Shown here in pieces: positions 59,099-64,000 of a stretch of 64,000 nucleotides of DNA. The first letter of the stretch is position 1. The number at the start of each line of letters is the position of its first letter. The DNA is from Xylaria sp. FL1777 (taxonomy: Eukaryota > Ascomycota > Sordariomycetes > Xylariales > Xylariaceae), in assembly GCA_022578965.1 (NCBI GenBank), contig MU400574.1, positions 1 to 64,000 on the forward strand. The letters run 5' to 3'. The position numbers and the translations under genes are program-made. The notes under the pieces were generated by a model. That model ran no database searches and had not been told where the DNA came from. It saw only the letters and a list, made by a program, of their open reading frames with translations.

Positions 59099-60319
59099 TC
59101 ACCTGGGGGAACCTCTAAAAGGGACCCTTTGTGATCTGCGTTTCTCCATTCTTCGCCTCCATGGTTGGTATATGATCACTGATCCTACACCTGCCAAAAT
59201 GAAGACGCCGACAATAGTCCCACCAACAATCTCGAAATGGTCACTAATTGCACTAAGTCCTACCCAAAAGCTCCCTTCCGGCTTGGCGACATTTTGTACC
59301 AAGGATAGTATCTGAATTATGCCAATAAAGGCAGACACAGCCACAGTGATCCCACTAAGTACAATAGAGTAGTACAGAATGGCCACTTTATCTCGTGCGA
59401 ACGCTTTCGAGGTGTAGAGGGTCATCATTAACGCACCGTCAGTTGTGTCTACTAAACACATACCAGCTAGCACTTGGTGAGAATGTGGAATTCCTTAAGA
59501 GACCGACTGAACGACATGGAGAAGGCTGGTTTCCAGCTTACCTGTAAATAACAGAGGAAAGATCAAAATAATCCAAAGGCTTGTTCCCTGCGCTCCTTGC
59601 ACACTGGCGATGCCTAGAACAGCGATCTCTGAGCTGGTATCGAATCCAAGCCCAAATAAGATCCCGAGAGGATACATCTTCCATGGCCGGTCAACGATAC
59701 GGAAAAGCCCGCGCAGCATGTTAGCGAGAAAGCCGGGGCCGTCGAGCTGTAGATCTCGCATGACCTGATGGTCACCCCGAGACTCGAGTCCATCATCGCC
59801 GTCCCAGGGTCCGTGCGGGTCTGGTTCTCGAAGTGCCTTGCGTAGCTCGCCGACGAGGCGATACAGCACCCATCCGTTCCCCAAACAGAGTAGGGTCAGA
59901 ACAACTGCGCTGACGCTCGTTCCGATGATGCCACCAATATACTGGAAGCTCTCAAAGCGTTCACGTAGAGCCCCGGCAGTCGCCGCAACCACAATACAGG
60001 TCACGATGACAATAGTAGAGTGACCAAGGCTGAAAAACGTGCCCACTGTTACAGGCCGTTGTCCCGACGCGACCAGTCGCCGTGTCATCAAGTCAATTGC
60101 GGCAATATGATCCGCATCGAGGGCATGGCGCAGCCCCAGCGTATATGAAAGCACTGCAGCGCCGACTAACCCCGAGTTAAAGCGCAGCACGACGGCTACT
60201 GCAGCCCAGATGACAGCGTTCACGCCTAGTAAGAGCGCTATAATATATAGAACCGGGGCCGGAAGGCCTTTGAGACGCTCAGGTAGAGCCGGAAGGTGAC
60301 AGAACTTAGGTCGAGGCAT
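59099..60319 (-). CDS. NiCoT-family nickel/cobalt transporter, 2 exons, 381 aa
   Basis: Exon 1 is 60319-59542 and exon 2 is 59466-59099 (intron 75 nt, phase 1, joining LLFT|AGMCLVD). The family signature RHALDADHIAAID (H-x4-DH) is at about residues 64-76 in the second membrane segment, LGFDTSSEIA near 223, and CLVDTTDGALM after the splice. About eight membrane helices are visible, with a hydrophilic loop near 150-185. It imports Ni2+ or Co2+ across the plasma membrane, in fungi mainly to supply urease. I chose MPRPKFC as start. An in-frame Met at 60481 would add 54 residues of unlikely sequence. The amidase on the same strand lies about 850 bp upstream. Confidence 0.9.
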
Positions 60320-61171
60320 CGTGGTGTGAATTGTTCTCAAGGAGATGATGGCGACGAGAACTAACTTATCCTGACTTATATAGGTACACAGTAAGCGAGA
60401 AGGTCTGAGAAATAGTAAACTGCGATGTGATAATAGCACAGACCTGCATCTCATATCAGCAGCATTTGTCCCATATATCATTTTGAAGCAGGGGAAGTGA
60501 AAATCTGAGAGAGGACTAAATTCAAAGATTCCGACTTCCTTTTCCCCTACCCCCCTATATCGTCTCTTCTACTTCCTATACTACAGCTTTTCTAACTTGG
60601 GTACATTGTTTATCTTAGCTTTCGTTCTTAGCCCCTCACATGTCACAATTGCCCCTCATATTGTGCCGGCATGTTTCGATCTTCCCCACTCAATCCCCAG
60701 AGGTAAGGCTTGAAGTGTAAGCTAGGAACATGGCATCGATAAGATAAACGACTGGGCGAGTGCCTTGCAAGCTAATTCGCAGATAAGGTTACATAGGTGT
60801 CAATGTTGTTGCTAAGACGGTGCGGGAGGCTCCAGGACAACTGCGGGGGAGCTTCGCATTTTCTTGTTTAATCAGCTATACAACCTGCCTATTTGAATAG
60901 TGCAGCTGTAAATGTGTTTTCCATCCCCAGCTGACAGGGCTAACATGGAGTACCGGCATTCACATGAGACCAAGCGGAGTCATACACCTAGAGGAGATAT
61001 GAGAATTCTAATCTACGTTAGGTAACATGCCAACCAAGCCAATCGAACCACAGCCCCGATTATGTGTCCCGGTAAGATGGCAAATAAGATGGTCAAGAAT
61101 AGGATGCTTTACAGCACGTCATAGTGCTATATCGTCCTCAATATAGTGGCCGGGCGTACCTAACAAGCCGT
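60320..61171. other. Intergenic between transporter and amidase
   Basis: 852 bp between two minus-strand genes. Pyrimidine-rich stretch at about 60535-60600, close upstream of the transporter. No gene or structured element seen. Confidence 0.6.
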
Positions 61172-62964
61172 CTAGTCCAAAGCCTTCATGATTACTTTGC
61201 ACACCTCTATGCATTTCTCCTCCTCAAGTCGTTGTGTAACCAATTGGAGGTTGACTGGCATCCCATGAACGGCTTCTGCGCTATCTATTAAGAGTCAGTA
61301 AATCTAGAACGGATGATATTGGCTTGATTAGATGCCATACATTCACCTCGAATCACCCGATCTAAGTCGGATAGGGGCTGAGGTGCATCATCTCGGAGCC
61401 CATCAACCTCTCGATCTACCGTTACCCCTGTTGGGAAGGCCATGGAAGGATAATCCAATATGTTATAGACCCCAGTGTATCCAACTAGAGACTATTATCA
61501 GCCAAGTTCCCTGTGACAGAGAGATAATAATCTGGGACGAGTTGAACTGACCATGTTTGAACTTCCCATTCTCAACAGTGCTAAAGGGGCTTACGGGTGC
61601 CAAGATAGCATCAATACCTGCTTGTTTCCACCGGTCCAGATACCGTTTCTGAAATTTCTGACGTTCGAGATGGAGCTGCCAGTATTCAAAGCCTCCGAGC
61701 TCTTCCGACTCTCCATAAGCTGCCATCTCCGGCCTCAATGGCTCACCAGTCTTCTCTAGCTCCCGGAGCACCGACTTACCACCATCAGCCACGAACATAC
61801 GTTCTAAAATTTGCGTGCCCTGCTTATGACCTTCTGGAGACCAGTCGATGAGCTCATGCCCGGCAGCTCTCAGCTTCTCGGCAGTGTAACGCAGCGCTCT
61901 CGTCACGGGAGGGGTTGGCAGAACGATACTGTCGTGCCACAGGATCGCGATTTTTAGTCTCGGGGGTAAGGAGACATTACGCCAGGGGATAGGCAGACAG
62001 CGCGGGTCGCCATGCCACGGCTTGGAATCCACGATCGTCTTGCTGTAGTACTCCAAATCCTCTAGGGTGCGCGTCAATGGGCCGTTAACAGACTGCACAG
62101 CCTCCTGGCCAGGCAAGCCTGAGCGACACCCCAGCGTGGGGAAGCGGCCGAATGAGGGACGAAGCGTAAAAATACCGGTACAGGCGGCTGGAACACGCAG
62201 AGAGCCTCCTATGTCTGTCCCGATGCCTAGCGGACTGCCCTTGAATGTGATCAACGCCGACTCACCTCCCGAACTCCCACCGCTCGTGAGTTGTCGGTTG
62301 CGTGGATTGACAGTCCGACCGAGGACGTTGTTTACGGTCTCGGCTATCATCATTGCCGTCGGTACGTTTGTCTTCACATAGATGACGGCTCCGGCCTTGA
62401 TCAGGAGGATGGCAAGTTCGGCGTCATCTTGGGCAGGATCCCCTACAAACGATGTGAACCCAACCGTCGAGTCTAGGCCGCGCAGATTGAAATTGTCCTT
62501 CAGTGAGATAGGAAGTCCATGAAAGGGGCCAACTGGTCCCAATCCTTGGGCCAGATGTTCGTCTAAAGCCTTCGCGGTTTCAATGGCCCTGTCAAAGCAT
62601 GTTTCCGAAAGGCAATTGACCTAGCCATTGGTGTTAGTTCTTCGTCAGGAATATACGGCACGAGTACATCCCATGTTCGGATTCATACCAGCTGATGTGC
62701 TGCCGCCGCCCGCTTACAGAAAGCCTTGGTTACCGTCTCCGACTTGAGATCACCGCTGGCGAGCCTCGGAAGTAGTTCTAGTGCCGTCGAATTTGTGATT
62801 TCTAGCTCTTCCTGTGTGAACCATCCTGAGGTCTTCGGGAATCCAGTGACGTCTGCCTGGCTCTCTGGAGGGAATAGATGGCTGGGGATGCGCCACTCCT
62901 CGGGGATTGAGTTGGCCAAGTCTTGGCGCTTTTTGGCTGCGAGTGCCTCCCAGGTTCCTCCCAT
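61172..62964 (-). CDS. Amidase signature family enzyme (acetamidase-like), 4 exons, 531 aa
   Basis: Exons 62964-62689, 62620-61552, 61484-61347 and 61286/61284-61172 (acceptor at 61285, so the exon starts at 61284) give 1596 nt in frame. Amidase-signature catalytic elements: Lys in LPISLKDNF near 129, the GGSSGGE loop near 204 and the Ser nucleophile in GTDIGGSLRVPAA near 233. The C-terminal exons supply the family's usual end (YNILDYPSMAFPTGV, then GMPVNLQLVTQRLEEEK). It hydrolyses carboxylic amides to acid and ammonia, most like fungal acetamidase/general amidases; the substrate is unknown. No signal peptide is seen, so it is probably cytosolic. The ATG at 62964 gives a good start (MGGTWEALAAKKR). 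Without the last two exons a shortened frame ends in an intron. Confidence 0.9.
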
Positions 62965-64000
62965 CTCCACTTCACCAGAATCACAACTATGGGCTCGTGA
63001 GTCTGAGATGATGGATCATATAAATGCAGAAGCATTCCTTTAAGACGATATATAGGCAAACAGGTGTGTATGCGGAAACAAGTACATACGAATACGAATA
63101 CTTCATGGAAAACACCAGACTGGAGCCGGAGCTGAGGATCGATACAGCAAGATCTCTCTCGTCGACCCGTTCCCCGCAGAGGCACAGTATATACAGGTAA
63201 ATATCCACGTCCTATTGAGGGAGGTGGCATGGCTCGCCGGACTCGGCGAACTCGGTGCGTTGTTGTATTATCGCTGGGCTCCGTTATCCCCCAGCAGTGT
63301 CTCCAAATCCCCCCTCCCGAGCCCACACATTAGATCCCGTGATGCCTCGAACGGGTACAGCCCGAATTACACTATCTACCGGCTGCGAGGATGGCCTGTT
63401 ATTGTGCGGTTCAGGCTTCAAGGAACGACTATGACTTAATATAGAGCAGACTGCCTATCTCGTGCTCACCGGCCTTTTGGAAGTCGACGCTTGATTTGGC
63501 TGAATGACGTAGGTACTCTAGCTATTGCTATAGTTGGGTAGCTCAGTTTCCTACAAATATGCATGTTGGCTTCGATTGCCCGGGAATTATAACTAGGGAC
63601 GTTTTCTCCGATAAAAAGAATGAGAACCCGACTGAAGATGGAGGCATGGCCTATCTGGATACGCGAGTATGTATCGTATACCTATGGTTATAGCTTGTGG
63701 GGTCGTTGCATGTGACTTCAGATGACCACGAGACAAGAAAACGACAACTACAAATAGCCCACCTATAATACTACCTTAGGTAGGTTCTAAGGTAGGAACA
63801 TACCTAGGTAAGTACCTTATACAGGTAGATCGAAGCTACATAGTACCGCTCTAGATAAGCGGTTTACGCAATGCCATGCTCCATGTCGCCTAGCCGCCTA
63901 CCTCTGACTATGTACCTCTTGATAAGGCGGGCGGAGTGGGACATTAGGGCACATGTATACTACATGCGCAGTACAGAGATTTCTCACTGAGATATGTAGG
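62965..64000. other. Intergenic at the right edge
   Basis: About 1 kb upstream of the amidase. Only short overlapping frames on both strands without family features. A TACCTAGGTA palindrome and related TAGG/CCTA motifs lie at 63775-63830. No gene supported. Confidence 0.6.

Noticed and set aside
62802..63326. 174-codon minus-strand frame upstream of the amidase
   Set aside because: Overlaps amidase exon 1 in another frame and has no family signature.
1..64000. CRISPR arrays, bacterial operons, rRNA genes or telomere repeats
   Set aside because: No regularly spaced repeats with unique spacers, no Shine-Dalgarno gene strings, no rRNA-like conserved blocks and no TTAGGG arrays seen; the gene structure is clearly eukaryotic.

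Overview
The window looks like a nuclear scaffold of a filamentous ascomycete (Pezizomycotina, probably Sordariomycetes; no gene here fixes the genus). The reasons are many short GT...AG introns (about 41-221 nt, mostly 50-110), fungus-specific families (FunK1 kinase, HET domain, Zn2Cys6 regulator, highly reducing polyketide synthase, fungal P450) and two blocks of extremely AT-rich, transition-mutated repeat typical of repeat-induced point mutation (RIP). All exon structures were built by hand from splice signals, reading phase and protein-family continuity, and each spliced gene closes in frame.

Layout. 1-2903 is the end of a RIP-destroyed LTR retrotransposon that runs off the left edge, followed by AT-rich sequence to about 3560. 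3615-8576 holds a FunK1-type kinase (minus strand) and a HET-domain protein (plus). 9562-15590 is the wreck of a highly reducing polyketide synthase with a C-terminal carnitine-acyltransferase domain. It has half a KS, a fused AT/pseudo-KR, then ER, KR, ACP and cAT, all with stops and frameshifts. An apparently intact five-exon P450 (16944-18737) follows. 19698-38239 is an ordinary gene-rich island: a ThrE/PRM10-like membrane protein, a FAH-alpha/beta-hydrolase fusion, a calponin-homology protein, a complex I assembly factor (NDUFAF2 type), an unrecognised 673-residue protein, a Mn superoxide dismutase and a Zn2Cys6 transcription factor.

38240-55514 has no gene I can support. At its centre is a complete RIP-mutated LTR element (42829-50530; 494-bp LTRs at both ends, 5-bp target duplication CTTAT). 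It is a second, inverted copy of the element at the left edge. 55515-62964 carries a calpain-like protease, a NiCoT-type nickel/cobalt transporter and an amidase. The last kilobase is intergenic.

How the genes relate: most are independent housekeeping or regulatory genes. The dead PKS plus the P450 look like a decayed secondary-metabolite locus. The nickel transporter and amidase are adjacent on the same strand, but a functional link is only a guess. The most unusual coding feature is the single-chain FAH/alpha-beta-hydrolase protein. The best-supported structural result is the inverted retroelement pair flanking the roughly 40-kb gene region.
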